Shown: positions 30,475-41,331 of the stretch, in pieces
Numbering within the stretch: the stretch's first letter is position 1
Layout of the letters: each line of letters begins with the position of its first letter
NCBI RefSeq assembly: GCF_001723305.1
Contig: NZ_LPWF01000029.1
Span: 62,001 to 126,000, forward strand
From: Methyloceanibacter superfactus
GTDB lineage: Bacteria > Pseudomonadota > Alphaproteobacteria > Rhizobiales > Methyloligellaceae
Reading direction: 5' to 3'
DNA: 64,000 nt
Notes under the pieces: model-generated
What the model saw: the letters and a program-made list of their open reading frames with translations, nothing else
Database searches by the model: none
What the model was told of the DNA's origin: nothing
Made by a program: the position numbers and the translations under genes

Positions 30475-31428
30475 ATGAGCATTGCGGCAGAAGCTTCCAC
30501 ATCCTCCTTTCCTCACCGCCATCTTCTTGGAATCGAGGGTCTTTCGCGCTCCGAGATCACGGCGCTGCTCGACCTGTCCGAAGACGCCGCCAAGCTCGGC
30601 CGCCAAATCCATAAAAAGCGTGACGATCTCCGCGGCCGCACCCTGATCAATCTGTTCTTCGAGGCGTCCACCCGGACCCAAAGCTCGTTCGAGCTGGCCG
30701 GAAAACGGCTCGGCGCCGACGTGATGAATATGTCGATCCCCACCTCCTCCATCCAAAAGGGGGAGACCCTGATCGACACGGCGGTCACGCTGAATGCGAT
30801 GCGTCCGGATCTCCTGGTGGTGCGCCATCATGCCGCCGGCGCGGTCGAGCTGCTCTCCCAGAAGGTGGATTGCTCGGTGATCAATGCCGGCGACGGCAGC
30901 CACGAGCATCCCACCCAAGCCCTGCTCGACGCGCTGACCATCCGCCGCCACAAGGACCGGCTCCAAGGGCTGATCGTGGCGATCTGCGGCGACATCCTGC
31001 ACTCACGGGTCGCGCGCTCAAACATCCTCCTCCTCAACACGCTCGGCGCCCGGGTGCGCGTCATCGCCCCCTCCACCCTGCTCGGCGCCGGCATCGAGCG
31101 CCTCGGGGTCGAGGTCTTCACCTCCATGCGCGAGGGGCTGGCCGATGCGGACGTGGTCATGATGCTGCGCCTGCAGCGCGAGCGCATGGTGTCGAGCCTG
31201 ATCCCCAGCACCCGGGAATATTTCCACTTCTTCGGGCTCGATTACGACAAGCTCGCCCGCGCCAAGCCGGACGCCTCATCATGCATCCCGGCCCCAAACC
31301 GGGGCGTGGAGATCGACTCCAACGTGGCCGACGATCCGCGCAGCGTCATCCGCGAGCAGGTCGAGATGGGCGTCGCCGTCCGCATGGCCGTGCTCCAGGC
31401 GCTTGCCCGCCACCTGCCGAACGAATGA
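30475..31428 (+). CDS. pyrB: aspartate carbamoyltransferase catalytic subunit (internal paired frameshift)
   Basis: A 317-residue enzyme. [20 protein letters not shown] has the STRT carbamoyl-phosphate loop, and [15 protein letters not shown] the HPTQ motif. [10 protein letters not shown] matches the R..HP-type loop of this branch. LIMHPGP near the end reads out of frame as SSCIPAP (31276-31305): one C is missing at GCCTCATC and two more bases follow, so the frame recovers. It makes carbamoyl-aspartate for pyrimidine synthesis. Start 30475 is chosen at the ATG preceding [11 protein letters not shown]; pyrC begins 6 bases after the stop. Confidence 0.93.
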   Translation: MSIAAEASTSSFPHRHLLGIEGLSRSEITALLDLSEDAAKLGRQIHKKRDDLRGRTLINLFFEASTRTQSSFELAGKRLGADVMNMSIPTSSIQKGETLIDTAVTLNAMRPDLLVVRHHAAGAVELLSQKVDCSVINAGDGSHEHPTQALLDALTIRRHKDRLQGLIVAICGDILHSRVARSNILLLNTLGARVRVIAPSTLLGAGIERLGVEVFTSMREGLADADVVMMLRLQRERMVSSLIPSTREYFHFFGLDYDKLARAKPDASSCIPAPNRGVEIDSNVADDPRSVIREQVEMGVAVRMAVLQALARHLPNE

Positions 31429-31433
31429 TCGCC

Positions 31434-32749
31434 ATGCAAACCCACGACCACGATCATCGCAACCCGCACCGACCGCTCAGCCTCGTCACGCGCGGCTGAT
31501 CGATCCGGCGACCGGCCTCGATGCCTTCGGCGGCCTGCTGATCGCCGACGGCGTCATCGCCGATCTCGGCATGCACATCACCGAAGGCTCGGTCGAGGGC
31601 GCCGAGTCTCTCGATTGTGGTGGCCGTACCGTGGCGCCCGGGCTCATCGACATGATGGTGTTCGCCGGCGAGCCCGGCCACGAGCACCGCGAGACGCTGG
31701 CGACGGCGAGCCGCGCCGCCGCGGCCGGCGGCGCACCACTATCTTATGTATGCCCAACACCGAGCCCGTCATCGACGACGTGGCGCTGGTCGACTTTATC
31801 TTGCGCCGCGCCCGCGACACCGCCCTCGTGCATGTCCATCCCATGGCGGCCATGACGCGCGATTTGCGCGGCGAGGAGATGGCGGAGATCGGTCTCCTTA
31901 AGGAGGCGGGCGCCATTGCCTTCACCAACGGCAAGACATCCGTCGCCAATGCGCGCGTCATGCGCAACGTGCTGGCTTACGCCAGGGATTACGGCGCGCT
32001 GATCGTCCACCACCTGGAGGATGCGCCCCTCACCCAGGACGGCGTGATGAACGAGGGTGAGGTGGCGACCCGGCTGGGCTTGCGCGGCATCCCGACCGCG
32101 GCCGAGACCATCGTGCTGGAGCGCGACATTCGTCTCGTCGAGCTGACGGGCGGCCGCTACCACGCCGGCCAGATTTCCGCCGCGCCTCGCTCGATGTCAT
32201 CCGCGCCGCCAAGGCGCGCGGCCTGCCCGTCACCTGCGGCGTGTCCGTCAATCACCTCACGCTGAACGAGAACGACATCGGCTCCTACCGTACCTTCTTT
32301 AAGATGAAGCCGCGCTGCGCGCCGAAGACAGACCGGCGCGCCATGGTGGAGGGCGTGGCGAGCGGCGACATCGACGTGATCGTCTCCGCCCACGATCCGC
32401 GCGGCGCCGAAGGAAAGCGCCGCCCCTTCGCCGAGGCCGCCGAGTGCGCGGGGGGCCTGGAGACGCTACTGGGCGCCGCCTTGCGCCTCTATCACAACGG
32501 CGAGGTCACCTTGCACCGCTTGCTCGAGGCGCTGTCCGCCAACCCGGCCCAGCTCCTCGATCTCGGCAGTGGCCGCTTGTCCAAGGGCGCGCCGCCGACC
32601 TCGTCCTCATGGATCTCGAAATGCCCTGGACGGTCGAGCCCGAGCGGCTTTGCTCGAAATCCAAGAACACGCCTTTCGACGGAGCGCGCCTCGAGGGCCG
32701 GGCGCTCGTCACATTCGTTGCCGGACGTCCCGTCTATCACTACGGTTGA
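31434..32749 (+). CDS. pyrC: dihydroorotase-like protein lacking metal ligands (PyrC'-type; four frameshifts)
   Basis: The restored length is about 439 residues. Four missing bases (near 31493, 31727, 32183, 32590) and a compensated pair near 32320 are needed; each fits a shortened homopolymer, so I do not regard it as decayed. ARLIDPATGLDAFGGLLIADG and PGLIDMMVFAGEPGHEHRETL are class I dihydroorotase landmarks, but the expected HxH after PGLIDM is MVF and the expected DHAPH is SAHDPRG. VSVNHLTLNENDIG matches the PHHL strand in part. In Pseudomonas an inactive PyrC' assembles with PyrB; the same role is plausible since pyrB ends six bases upstream. A genuine dihydroorotase would then be elsewhere. 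Confidence 0.75.
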
Positions 32750-32780
32750 ACAGCCTCGCGGCATTGAAAGGGGATGATCG

Positions 32781-33416
32781 ATGCCCGCTTCCGAGGACTG
32801 GAGCGCCGTTCTCCCGTTCATGCTGGGATTATGCCTCTTCAGCTTTGTCGTCGGCTATCTGCTCGGCTCGATTCCGTTCGGCCTGATCCTTACCAAGCTC
32901 TCCGGCGGCGGCGACGTTCGCAAGATTGGCTCCGGCAATATCGGTGCGACCAACGTCCTGCGCACCGGCAATAAGCCTCTGGCCGCGCTCACCCTGTTGC
33001 TCGACGTGCTGAAGGGCACCGCCGCCGTTTTGATCGGCGCGCAATTTGGCCCCGCGGCCGCGGTCGCCGCAGGGCTCGGGGCATTCCTCGGTCATCTCTT
33101 TCCGGTCTGGCTCGGCTTTCGCGGCGGCAAGGGCGTGGCCACCTTTATCGGCGTGGCGCTCGGCCTGTATTGGCCGGCCGCGGTCGCCTTCTGCGTGGTT
33201 TGGCTCCTGGTCGCCGTCACCACCCGCTATTCTTCCCTCTCGGCACTGGTGGCGAGCGCCGCCACGGTTTGTGCGTTCGCCGTCACCGGCAGATGGTGGC
33301 TCGCGGCGCTGTTCTTCGTGCTCACCATCCTTCTTTATGTCCGCCATGCCGCGAATATCGAGCGGCTGATGAAGGGCCAGGAGACGCGCATTGGTCAGAG
33401 CAAGCAAGGAAGCTAG
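32781..33416 (+). CDS. plsY: glycerol-3-phosphate acyltransferase PlsY
   Basis: A 211-residue five-helix membrane protein. The three PlsY motifs are present: [29 protein letters not shown] and [19 protein letters not shown]. It transfers acyl groups from acyl-phosphate to glycerol-3-phosphate at the inner membrane, the first step of phospholipid synthesis. The dprA start overlaps its last 26 bases. No frameshift. Confidence 0.95.
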   Translation: MPASEDWSAVLPFMLGLCLFSFVVGYLLGSIPFGLILTKLSGGGDVRKIGSGNIGATNVLRTGNKPLAALTLLLDVLKGTAAVLIGAQFGPAAAVAAGLGAFLGHLFPVWLGFRGGKGVATFIGVALGLYWPAAVAFCVVWLLVAVTTRYSSLSALVASAATVCAFAVTGRWWLAALFFVLTILLYVRHAANIERLMKGQETRIGQSKQGS

Positions 33417-34542
33417 AGCCGGCGCGCGCCTCAACGCCCGTCAGCGCCTCGCTTGGCTGAGGCTAATTCGCAGCGAGAATGTCGGCCCAGCCACGTTCCG
33501 CGCCCTGGTCAACCAATTCGGCGGCGCGGAAGCCGCCATCGAGGCCCTGCCGGCGCTTTCCAGACGTGGTGGCCGCGCGCAAGCCATCCGTCTATGCAGC
33601 GCGGCGGAAGCCGAGGCGGAGATCGATGCGGCGGATCGGATCGGTGCGCATCTCGTGGCGCTCGGCGAGCCCGGCTACTCGCCGGCGCTGGCGCAGGTCG
33701 ATGCCCCGCCGCCGCTCATATACGTGAAAGGCCGTCTCGATCTTGCGGACATGCCGATCGTCGCCATCGTCGGCGCGCGCAACGGCTCTGCCGTCGGTCA
33801 GAAATTCACCCGCCAGATCGCCAACGAGCTCGGCCTCGAGGGTTTCGTCGTCGCCTCGGGGCTCGCCCGCGGCATCGACACTGCCGCGCACACCGCAGCG
33901 CTCGATCACGGCACCATTGCCGTGGTCGCGGCGGCATCGACATCATCTATCCGCCGGAGAATGAACGGTTTGCAGCAGGCGATCGGCGAGCAAGGTCTCC
34001 TCGTCAGCGAACGTGCTCCCGGTTTCTCACCGCGCGGCAAGGACTTCCCACGCCGCAATCGGCTGATCTCCGGCATCTCCCTGGGCGTCGTCGTGGTCGA
34101 GGCCGCGGAGCGCTCCGGCTCGCTGATCACCGCCCGGCTCGCCGGCGAACAAGGACGCGAAGTCTTCGCCGTACCGGGAAGTCCGCTCGACCCGCGGGCA
34201 ACCGGCACCAACAACCTGTTGAAGCAAGGCGCGACGCTGGTCACCAGCACGGCCGACATCGTCGAAACCCTGGCCCCGATCCTGGGACGCGCCCCGGCCC
34301 CACCAGCCATCGAGCTCTCGTCTTCGGACGCGCAGGAGACACCCGCCCCTCTTCCCGATGTCGAGCCGACCGAGCGCAGCATCGTGATCGGCGCCCTCGG
34401 GCCGTCTCCCGTCGATATCGACGAGTTGATCCGGGCCACCGGCGTCGAGACACGAAAGGTGCATATCATCCTGTTGGAACTCGACCTGGCCGGCAGGCTG
34501 CAACGCCATGGACAGCAGCTCGTCTCGCTGACCGGATCGTGA
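33391..34542 (+). CDS. dprA: DNA-processing protein DprA (internal paired frameshift)
   Basis: A 383-residue protein with an N-terminal SAM-like helix set ([19 protein letters not shown]), a Rossmann-like DprA core ([72 protein letters not shown]) and a C-terminal winged-helix-like domain ([14 protein letters not shown]). Between 33925 and 33970 the frame is lost (G missing) and regained (T extra); the expected [13 protein letters not shown] is present in the other frame. DprA loads RecA on incoming single-stranded DNA. TTG start at 33391 overlaps plsY; a later start is possible. Confidence 0.9.
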   Translation: MVRASKEARAGARLNARQRLAWLRLIRSENVGPATFRALVNQFGGAEAAIEALPALSRRGGRAQAIRLCSAAEAEAEIDAADRIGAHLVALGEPGYSPALAQVDAPPPLIYVKGRLDLADMPIVAIVGARNGSAVGQKFTRQIANELGLEGFVVASGLARGIDTAAHTAALDHGTIAVVAAASTSSIRRRMNGLQQAIGEQGLLVSERAPGFSPRGKDFPRRNRLISGISLGVVVVEAAERSGSLITARLAGEQGREVFAVPGSPLDPRATGTNNLLKQGATLVTSTADIVETLAPILGRAPAPPAIELSSSDAQETPAPLPDVEPTERSIVIGALGPSPVDIDELIRATGVETRKVHIILLELDLAGRLQRHGQQLVSLTGS

Positions 34543-34546
34543 CGCC

Positions 34547-34789
34547 TCAGTCGCGCTCCGACTTTTCGTCCTTGGCCTCTTCCAGGGCGACACCGATTAG
34601 ATAACCCAGGAACGGCAACTGGGCGCGATGCGCCACGAGGCGCAAGCCTTCGAGCAACGACGCGATATATTCCGCCGCCTCCTGGCGCTTTGGTGCGGAT
34701 GCCCCGCCGAGCTGGTCCGCGCTTTCCGGAGGCTGGGCGTTGGACCCTGCCATTCCATTTCGCCTTGCTTCGTGCTCATTGGCCCCCAT
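34547..34789 (-). CDS. small conserved protein, function unknown
   Basis: An 80-residue protein: a polar Asn/Gln/Ser lead (MAGSNAQPPESADQLG) and a conserved C-terminal helix pair AAEYIASLLEGLRLVAHRAQ then LPFLGYLIGVALEEAKDE. Similar short ORFs with the AEYIASLLEGL motif are common beside dprA/topA in Hyphomicrobiales. No function is known. The ATG at 34789 is preferred; one at 34753 (MAGSN) is also possible. It is convergent to dprA with four bases between stops. Confidence 0.65.
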   Translation of the reverse strand: MGANEHEARRNGMAGSNAQPPESADQLGGASAPKRQEAAEYIASLLEGLRLVAHRAQLPFLGYLIGVALEEAKDEKSERD

Positions 34790-35016
34790 CGCCGACCCCC
34801 GAATCGCTGTATTCGGCGGCAGTTGCCGCATCAAGAGCACACTTCAGTTTAACATCCTATAGTTGTTATTAGTTAGTATACACAGCTAGAAGTTGTCAAT
34901 CGTCCGTTCGCTGAATTTGACAGCGGCGGTTCGAGTCACCATTTTCGGCGCGTACAAGGGTCGATTCCGAACCCAACCCTGAGCCGGACGCTATTTCGCG
35001 CGGCTAGGAAGTCTCA

Positions 35017-37649
35017 ATGAACATCGTCATCGTCGAATCGCCAGCCAAGGCAAAGACCGTCAACAAGTATCTCGGGTCCGGATACCGTGTGTTCGCATCC
35101 TATGGACACGTGCGCGACCTGCCCTCGAAGAACGGCTCGGTCCTGCCGGACAACGACTTCGAGATGCTGTGGGATGTCGACCCAAAAGCCGCCAAGCGTC
35201 TGAGCGAGATCGCTCAGGCCGTGAAGGGCGCCGACAAGCTGATCCTCGCCACCGACCCGGACCGCGAGGGTGAAGCTATCTCCTGGCATGTGCTGCAAGT
35301 GCTCGACCGCAAGAAGGTGCTCGGCAAGATCCCCGTCGAGCGCGTGGTGTTCAATGCCGTCACCAAGGAAGCGGTGCTCGAGGCCATGCGCCATCCCCGC
35401 GAGATCGACGGACCACTGGTCAACGCGTATCTCGCACGCCGGGCGTTGGACTATCTCGTCGGCTTCACCCTGTCGCCCGTGCTGTGGCGCAAGCTGCCGG
35501 GCGCCCGCTCCGCCGGCCGGGTGCAGTCGGTGGCGCTCAGGCTCGTGTGCGACCGCGAGCTCGAGATCGAGAAATTCAAGACTCAGGAATATTGGTCGAT
35601 CATCGCCGAGCTCGCGACCGGCAAGGCCGAGACCTTCCAGGCAGACTTGTCTCGGCCGAAGACAAGAAGCTCGAGAAGTTCGACATCCCCGACCAAGAGA
35701 CCGCCGAGCGGCTCAAAGCCGCGCTCGAAGGCGGCCGCTTCACCGTCGGCAACATCGAGAGCAAATCGCAGCGCCGCAATCCGGCTGCGCCCTTCACCAC
35801 CTCGACGCTCCAGCAAGAGGCGTCGCGCAAACTCGGCTTCTCGCCGCGCCAGACCATGCAGCTCGCGCAGCGGCTCTATGAGGGCGTCGATCTCGGCGGC
35901 GAGGCCGAAGGTCTCATCACCTATATGCGAACCGACGGCGTGCAAATCGTGCCCGAAGCCGTGAGCGCGATCCGCAATCTGGTCACCGGCCTTTACGGCA
36001 ACCGCTACGTGCCACCCTCGCCGCGCCAATACGAGGCGAAGGCCAAGAACGCGCAAGAAGCCCATGAGGCAATCAGGCCCACGGATTTCAGCAAGGCGCC
36101 CGAGAAGGTCAGCCGCTATCTCGAGCCGGACGCCGCCAAGCTTTACAAGCTTATCTGGCAGCGCACCCTCGCAAGCCAAGCCTCGAGCGCGGAGATCGAG
36201 CGCACCTCCGCCGATATTGATGTCGCCGGCAAGGACGGCAAACCTTACGGCGTCCGCGCCACCGGGTCGGTCATCCGCTTCGACGGCTTCCTCAAGATCT
36301 ACGAGGAAGGCGTCGACGACGTCGTTGGCGAGGATGGCGCCCTGCCCGCCTTGTCCCAAGGCGACGCACTCGATCCGCGTACCATCGAAGCCAAGCAGCA
36401 CTTCACCGAGCCGCCGCCGCGCTACAGCGAGGCGACGCTCATCAAGAAGATGGAAGAGCTCGGCATCGGCCGGCCGTCCACCTACGCCACGACCCTCAAC
36501 GTGCTCCGCGAGCGCGATTATGTCCGCATCGACAAGAAGCGGCTCTATCCGGAAGACAAGGGACGCCTGGTCACCGCCTTCCTCGAAAGCTTCTTCAAGC
36601 GTTACGTCGAATATGATTTCACGGCCGACCTCGAGGAGAAGCTCGATCTGATCTCCGCGGGCGAGCTCGAATGGAAGGACGTGCTGCGCGACTTCTGGCG
36701 CGACTTCATCGGCGCGGTGAACGAGATCGGCGATCTCCGCATCACCCAGGTGCTCGACGCGCTCAACGATCTGCTCGGGCCCCATATCTTCCCCGACACG
36801 GGCCAAGGCGGCGACACCAGGGCATGCCCGTCCTGCGGCGAAGGCCGCTTGAGCCTCAAGGTTGGCAAGTTCGGCGCCTTCGTCGGCTGCTCCAACTATC
36901 CCGATTGCCGCTATACGCGGCAGCTCGCCGAAACCGGCGACAAGGCCGCTCTCGCCGACGGCAAGGTCCTCGGCACCGATCCCGACACAGGCCTCGAGGT
37001 GAGTGTCCGCACCGGCCGCTTCGGGCCTTACGTTCAGCTCGGCGAGGCCGTTGACGGCGAGAAGCCCAAGCGCGGGTCGATCCCCAAAGGCAACGATCCC
37101 GACGCCATCGATCTGTCGCGCGCGCTACAGCTCTTGTCTCTGCCGCGCGAGGTGGGCATCCATCCCGAGACCGGCAAGCCGATCTTGGCCGGCTACGGCC
37201 GCTATGGGCCCTATGTCCTCCATGACGGGAAATATGCGAGCCTGAGCACGCCCGAGGAGGTTTTCGAGGTCGGCGCCAATCGCGCCATCAGCCTCCTGGC
37301 CGAGAAGGCCGCGAACCGGAGCCCGCGCGGCGCCACCGTTATCAAGGAACTCGGCGAGCACCCGGAAGGCGGCGGCAAGGTGCAAGTGCTGAGCGGCCGC
37401 TACGGGCCCTATGTGAAGCACGCCAAGATCAATGCCACCCTGCCCAAGGACCGCGAGCCCGAACAGGTCACCATGGAAGAGGCAGTGGAACTGATCGCCG
37501 CCAGGGCCGCCAAGGGGCCGGCCAAGAAGAAGGTGGCGAAGAAGGCGCCAGCCAAGAAGACCGCGGCTAAGAGGACGGCGAAGAAGGCCGTGCGCAAGAC
37601 CGGCAAAGCCGGCAAGAGCAAGGAGGCCGCCGAGGAGGCGGCGAGCTAA
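35017..37649 (+). CDS. topA: DNA topoisomerase I (one frameshift)
   Basis: The restored length is 877 residues. The Toprim domain has IVESPAKAKTV and TDPDREGEAISWHV; the catalytic Tyr is in GLITYMRTDG; a C-terminal Cys-based zinc finger is CPSCGEGRLSLKVGKFGAFVGCSNYPDC. The frame breaks at TTGTC (35650; TTGGTC restores it) within the second domain. The extreme C-terminus is a Lys/Ala tract (KKKVAKKAPAKKTAAKRTA) as in Hyphomicrobiales TopA. It relaxes negative supercoils. rnr starts 9 bases after its stop. Confidence 0.94.
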
Positions 37650-37658
37650 GCGGCGCAC

Positions 37659-40007
37659 GTGGCCAGACCGAAACAGCCTGCCCCCAAAAAGAAGGCGGCG
37701 CCCGCCAAGAGCGGGAGCAAGGCCGCGGGCAAGCTTCCGTCCAAGCAAGAGATCCTCGACTTCTTGAAAGAGTCGACCGCGCAGGCCGGCAAGCGCGAGA
37801 TCGCCCGCGCCTTCGGCATCAAGGGCGCCGAGCGCATTGCGCTCAAGGCGCTCTTGCGCGACAGGCCGATGAAGGCTCATCGAAGGCTCCAGCGGAAGCT
37901 GTCGCGGCCCGGCGACCTGCCGCCGGTCACCGTGCTGGAGATCACGGCCCGCGACGCGGACGGCGAATTCATCGCCAGGCCGGCGACGTGGGACGAGGAG
38001 CACGGCACACCACCCCGCATTCTCATGGTCGAGAGCAAGCGCGATGGGGCTGTTGCGGCGGCGGGCATCGGCGATCGGGTGCTGGCGGCGCCTCACCGCG
38101 CTCGGCGCCGACGCCGACTATCCCTACCAGGCACGCACCATCAAACGTCTGCCGCGGACCACGCGCAGCCTGCTCGGCATCTTCCGCGCGCTGAAGGACG
38201 GCCGCGGCGTCATCGACCCGTCGACAAGAAGCAGCTGAAAGAATGGACGGTGCCGCGCGGCTCGACCGGCGATGCGGAGAACGGCGAGCTCGTGCGCTTC
38301 GAGATGGCGCGCTCGGCGCGCTACGGCATCCCGACCGCCCGCGTCGTCGAACGGCTCGGTAACCCGGAAGCGCAGCAGGCCACGAGCCTCATCGCTATTC
38401 ATGCCCACGGCATTCCCGACACATTTCCGACGGCGGTGATCGCCGCGGCCGACGCCGCCAAGGAGCCCGAGCTCGGCCGCCGCGAGGACTTACGGGATAT
38501 CCCCTTGGTCACCATCGACCCGTCCGACGCGCGCGACCATGACGACGCGGTGTGGGCGGAAGCCGATCCCGATCCGAAGAACCGGGGCGGCTGGGTCGTC
38601 ATCGTCGCCATCGCCGATGTCTCCCACTACGTCACGCCGGGCAGCCCACTCGATGAGGAAGCGCGCAAACGAGGAAACTCCGTCTATTTTCCCGATCGCG
38701 TCGTGCCGATGCTGCCCGAGCGCATCTCCAACGACCTCTGCTCGCTGAAAGAGGACGTGGCGCGCCCTTGCCTCGCCGTCCGCATGACCTTCGACAAGGA
38801 CGGGCGGAAGCTAAGGCATCGCTTCGTCCGCGGGCTGATGCGCTCCGCCGCGAGCCTCAGCTACGAGCAGGCGCAAGCCGCCATCGACGGCCGCACGGAC
38901 GAGACGACAGGCCCCCTGTTCGACACCGTTCTGCGACCGCTCTGGGGCGCCTATGCGAGCCTCGTGCTGGCGCGAACCGAGCGTGGGCCGCTCGATCTCG
39001 ATCTGCCGGAGCGCAAGATCCTGCTCGACGACAAAGGCAAGGTCCGCGGCGTGACCACCCCGCCGCGCCTCGATGCCCATCGGCTGATCGAGGAGTTCAT
39101 GATCGCCGCCAACGTGGCCGCCGCCGAGACCTGGGAGGCCAAGCGCACGCCGCTGATCTACCGCGTCCATGACGAGCCGTCGAAAGAGAAGCTCGCTTCA
39201 CTGGCTGAGTTCCTGGCCACGATCGGCCTCAAGCTCCCCAAGGCGGGCACGCTGAGGCCGGCCCAGTTCAATCGCATCCTGGCGGAAACGCGGGCGACGC
39301 CCACGGCCGATCTCGTCGCCGAGGTGGTGCTGCGAAGTCAGTCGCAAGCGGAATACAGCCCGAACAATTTCGGCCACTTCGGGCTCAACCTGCGCCGCTA
39401 CGCCCATTTCACCTCGCCGATCCGCCGCTATGCGGACCTCATCGTGCATCGCGCGCTGATCCGGGCCCTCGATCTGGGCGCCGGCGGCTTGACCGACACC
39501 GAGATCGGCGAGCTGGAGGAAATCGCCACCGCTATTTCCGCCACCGAGCGCCGGGCCATGGCGGCCGAACGCGATACCACCGACCGCCTCATCGCCGCCT
39601 ATCTGGCGACCCGGATCGGCGCGCAGTTCCCGGCCCGCGTCTCAGGCCTGGTGCGGACGGGCCTGTTCGTACGTCTGGCCGAGACGGGCGCGGACGGGTT
39701 CGTGCCCGCCTCAGGCATCGGCCACGAATATTTCTACCATGACGAGGTCAGGCAGGCGCTGGTGGGCGAGGATACCGGGCTTGCCTATCAGCTCGGCGAC
39801 CCCGTGGACGTCCGGCTGGTGGAGGCGATCCCGACTGCGGGGGCGCTACGCTTTGACATGTTGAGCGAAGGGCGCAAGATCGGTATCAAGCCTGGCCGCC
39901 CGAGAAACACGGGCTTTCAGGGCCGCCCACAGACAAAGGGCCGTCCGCAAGCAAAGGGACGCCCGAAAACCAAGGGCAAGGGCCGGGCCCCCCGCAAGCG
40001 CCGGTGA
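37659..40007 (+). CDS. rnr: ribonuclease R (internal paired frameshift)
   Basis: A 782-residue 3'-5' exoribonuclease. A Lys/Ala-rich N-terminus precedes the helix-turn-helix-like part and cold-shock domains; the RNB catalytic core has TIDPSDARDHDDAVW with the metal-binding Asp cluster and CSLKEDVARPCLAVRMTF, then S1 domain ARVSGLVRTGLFVRLAETGADG and a basic C-terminal tail. Residues 142-188 read out of frame: a G is gained near 38088 and one lost near 38220 (GACCCGGTC read as GACCCGTC); the other frame gives LTALGADADYPYQARTIKRL. Degrades structured RNA. GTG start at 37659. Confidence 0.93.
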   Translation: MARPKQPAPKKKAAPAKSGSKAAGKLPSKQEILDFLKESTAQAGKREIARAFGIKGAERIALKALLRDRPMKAHRRLQRKLSRPGDLPPVTVLEITARDADGEFIARPATWDEEHGTPPRILMVESKRDGAVAAAGIGDRVLAAPHRARRRRRLSLPGTHHQTSAADHAQPARHLPRAEGRPRRHRPVDKKQLKEWTVPRGSTGDAENGELVRFEMARSARYGIPTARVVERLGNPEAQQATSLIAIHAHGIPDTFPTAVIAAADAAKEPELGRREDLRDIPLVTIDPSDARDHDDAVWAEADPDPKNRGGWVVIVAIADVSHYVTPGSPLDEEARKRGNSVYFPDRVVPMLPERISNDLCSLKEDVARPCLAVRMTFDKDGRKLRHRFVRGLMRSAASLSYEQAQAAIDGRTDETTGPLFDTVLRPLWGAYASLVLARTERGPLDLDLPERKILLDDKGKVRGVTTPPRLDAHRLIEEFMIAANVAAAETWEAKRTPLIYRVHDEPSKEKLASLAEFLATIGLKLPKAGTLRPAQFNRILAETRATPTADLVAEVVLRSQSQAEYSPNNFGHFGLNLRRYAHFTSPIRRYADLIVHRALIRALDLGAGGLTDTEIGELEEIATAISATERRAMAAERDTTDRLIAAYLATRIGAQFPARVSGLVRTGLFVRLAETGADGFVPASGIGHEYFYHDEVRQALVGEDTGLAYQLGDPVDVRLVEAIPTAGALRFDMLSEGRKIGIKPGRPRNTGFQGRPQTKGRPQAKGRPKTKGKGRAPRKRR

Positions 40008-40040
40008 TCGGCGATAGCGCTGCCATGAAGGGATGACGGA

Positions 40041-40494
40041 ATGCAGAAGTCAGTTGAGCCCGCGCGGCCGCACCAGCATAACGGCCGATCGACGGGCCCC
40101 GCGACGTCTGGCAATCGCTGTTCCGGGTGCCCGGCTCAAATGCCCGGCCTGCGGCACGGGCGCCATGTTCCACCGCTATCTGAAGGTGTCGGATGACTGC
40201 CCCCATTGTGGCGAGGCATTGCATCATCACCGCGACGACGCGCCGACCTATTTCACCATCGTCATTGTCGGCCATGTGGTGGTCAGCCTGGTTCTGGCCG
40301 TGGAGATGGCCTACCGCCCGCCCATGTGGCTTCATGCGGCGCTATGGCTGCCCCTGACCGTCCTTCTGGCGCTCGTTGTGCTGGCGCCGGTCAAGGGAGC
40401 GCTGGTCGGCCTGCAATGGGCCCTTCTGATGCATGGCTTCGATCCCGAGGCCAAAGAGGAGCTCGGCGACCAGTTCGCCCCACCCTCGTCTTGA
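40041..40494 (+). CDS. DUF983 family membrane protein (two frameshifts)
   Basis: The restored length is 151 residues. Two bases are missing: near 40091 and in the GGG run near 40125. The repaired N-terminus is MQKSVEPARPHQHNG then DVWQSLFRGARLKCPACGTG. A Cys4 zinc ribbon (CPACGTGAMF, CPHCGEAL) precedes two membrane helices (TIVIVGHVVVSLVLAVEMAY, AALWLPLTVLLALVVLAPVKG), ending QWALLMHGFDPEA. Function is unknown; it is widely conserved in alphaproteobacteria, usually near rnr or cytochrome oxidase genes. Confidence 0.8.
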
Positions 40495-40556
40495 CTTCCA
40501 GCCGCGACCTATTAGGTTCCGCCGAAAATCCGTTATAGCGATTACCCGAGGACGAC

Positions 40557-40724
40557 ATGGCCAAGCCCGTCACCCAGAAGATCAAGCTCGTGAGCAGCGC
40601 CGGCACGGGCTATTACTACGTGACCAAGAAGAATCCGCGCAATCAGACCGAAAAGCTCATCTTCAAGAAGTACGATCCGGTCGCGCGCAAGCACGTAGAA
40701 TTCAAGGAAGCCAAGATCAAATAA
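40557..40724 (+). CDS. rpmG: 50S ribosomal protein L33
   Basis: A 55-residue protein: [20 protein letters not shown] then [20 protein letters not shown] and [10 protein letters not shown], matching bacterial L33 of the Cys-free type. It binds the 50S E site region. The family-typical length and in-frame start leave little doubt. 62 bases downstream of the DUF983 stop. Confidence 0.96.
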   Translation: MAKPVTQKIKLVSSAGTGYYYVTKKNPRNQTEKLIFKKYDPVARKHVEFKEAKIK

Positions 40725-41331
40725 GGCCTTTGGCGCGCCGATAGACTTGGCCCTGCCCAGGGGCAGGTCTCGGCAAGCCACGCCAATGGTCCGCCCGGCG
40801 CGCACCACTGCCTGCCGCATGGGCAGCCGCCCCTCGTCGCGAGAAACGCGGCGAAGAACCCCAAATTTTCGAGAAGAAGCCAGTAGACCGGCGAATAAGG
40901 GTGGCCGGCCGAAACGCGGCGCTTACGAGGAGGCCACTCAACCGCGTTCCGGCCAGCCGAACCCCACGGACCCAGGAGATGCGGCGGACCTGAGCACTCC
41001 GTAGGGTTATTCTGAGGTTTGGAAGGAAACGTTCAGGAAGGCGCGCCGGTTCTCCGCGCTAGCCCCCTAGCCATTTCTCGCTCCGCACCAATTCAGTCTG
41101 AACTAAGTCAAATCATAAAAACAATCGACAGAGGAACGAAATCAATCGTCTCCTTGTACTTAATATGACAAAAAATGAGCGAGTGTAAAGCCTTAAGCAT
41201 AAGGCCTCAGTTCCAAGGTCAAGTGGCAAATCAGCAAGCCGACTGGCCTCGGGCGAGATCGGAGACAATTGGGCGCAAAAGTGATTCGCCCGCCCGGCCG
41301 CATCGGGGCGCCGGCACCACTGATGGGTCCG
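40725..41331. other. 607-base stretch with no gene I can support
   Basis: Between rpmG and pleD. The left half is GC-rich with a short perfect repeat CTGCC-CAGG-GGCAG at 40753-40766 and open frames of biased composition but no recognisable domain. The middle (about 41095-41190) is an AT-rich island with runs such as CATAAAAACAATCG and ATATGACAAAAAATGAGCG, which could hold a promoter but starts no recognised gene. No tRNA or other RNA fold was recognised. A heavily frameshifted small gene cannot be excluded. Confidence 0.4.

Noticed and set aside
31434-32749. pyrC as a decayed pseudogene
   Set aside because: All four breaks are single-base homopolymer errors of the same type as in essential genes, and the restored frame is clean.
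40747-41004. Open frame downstream of rpmG
   Set aside because: Arg/Pro-rich, no signal, no motif, weak start; reported only as a no-gene stretch.
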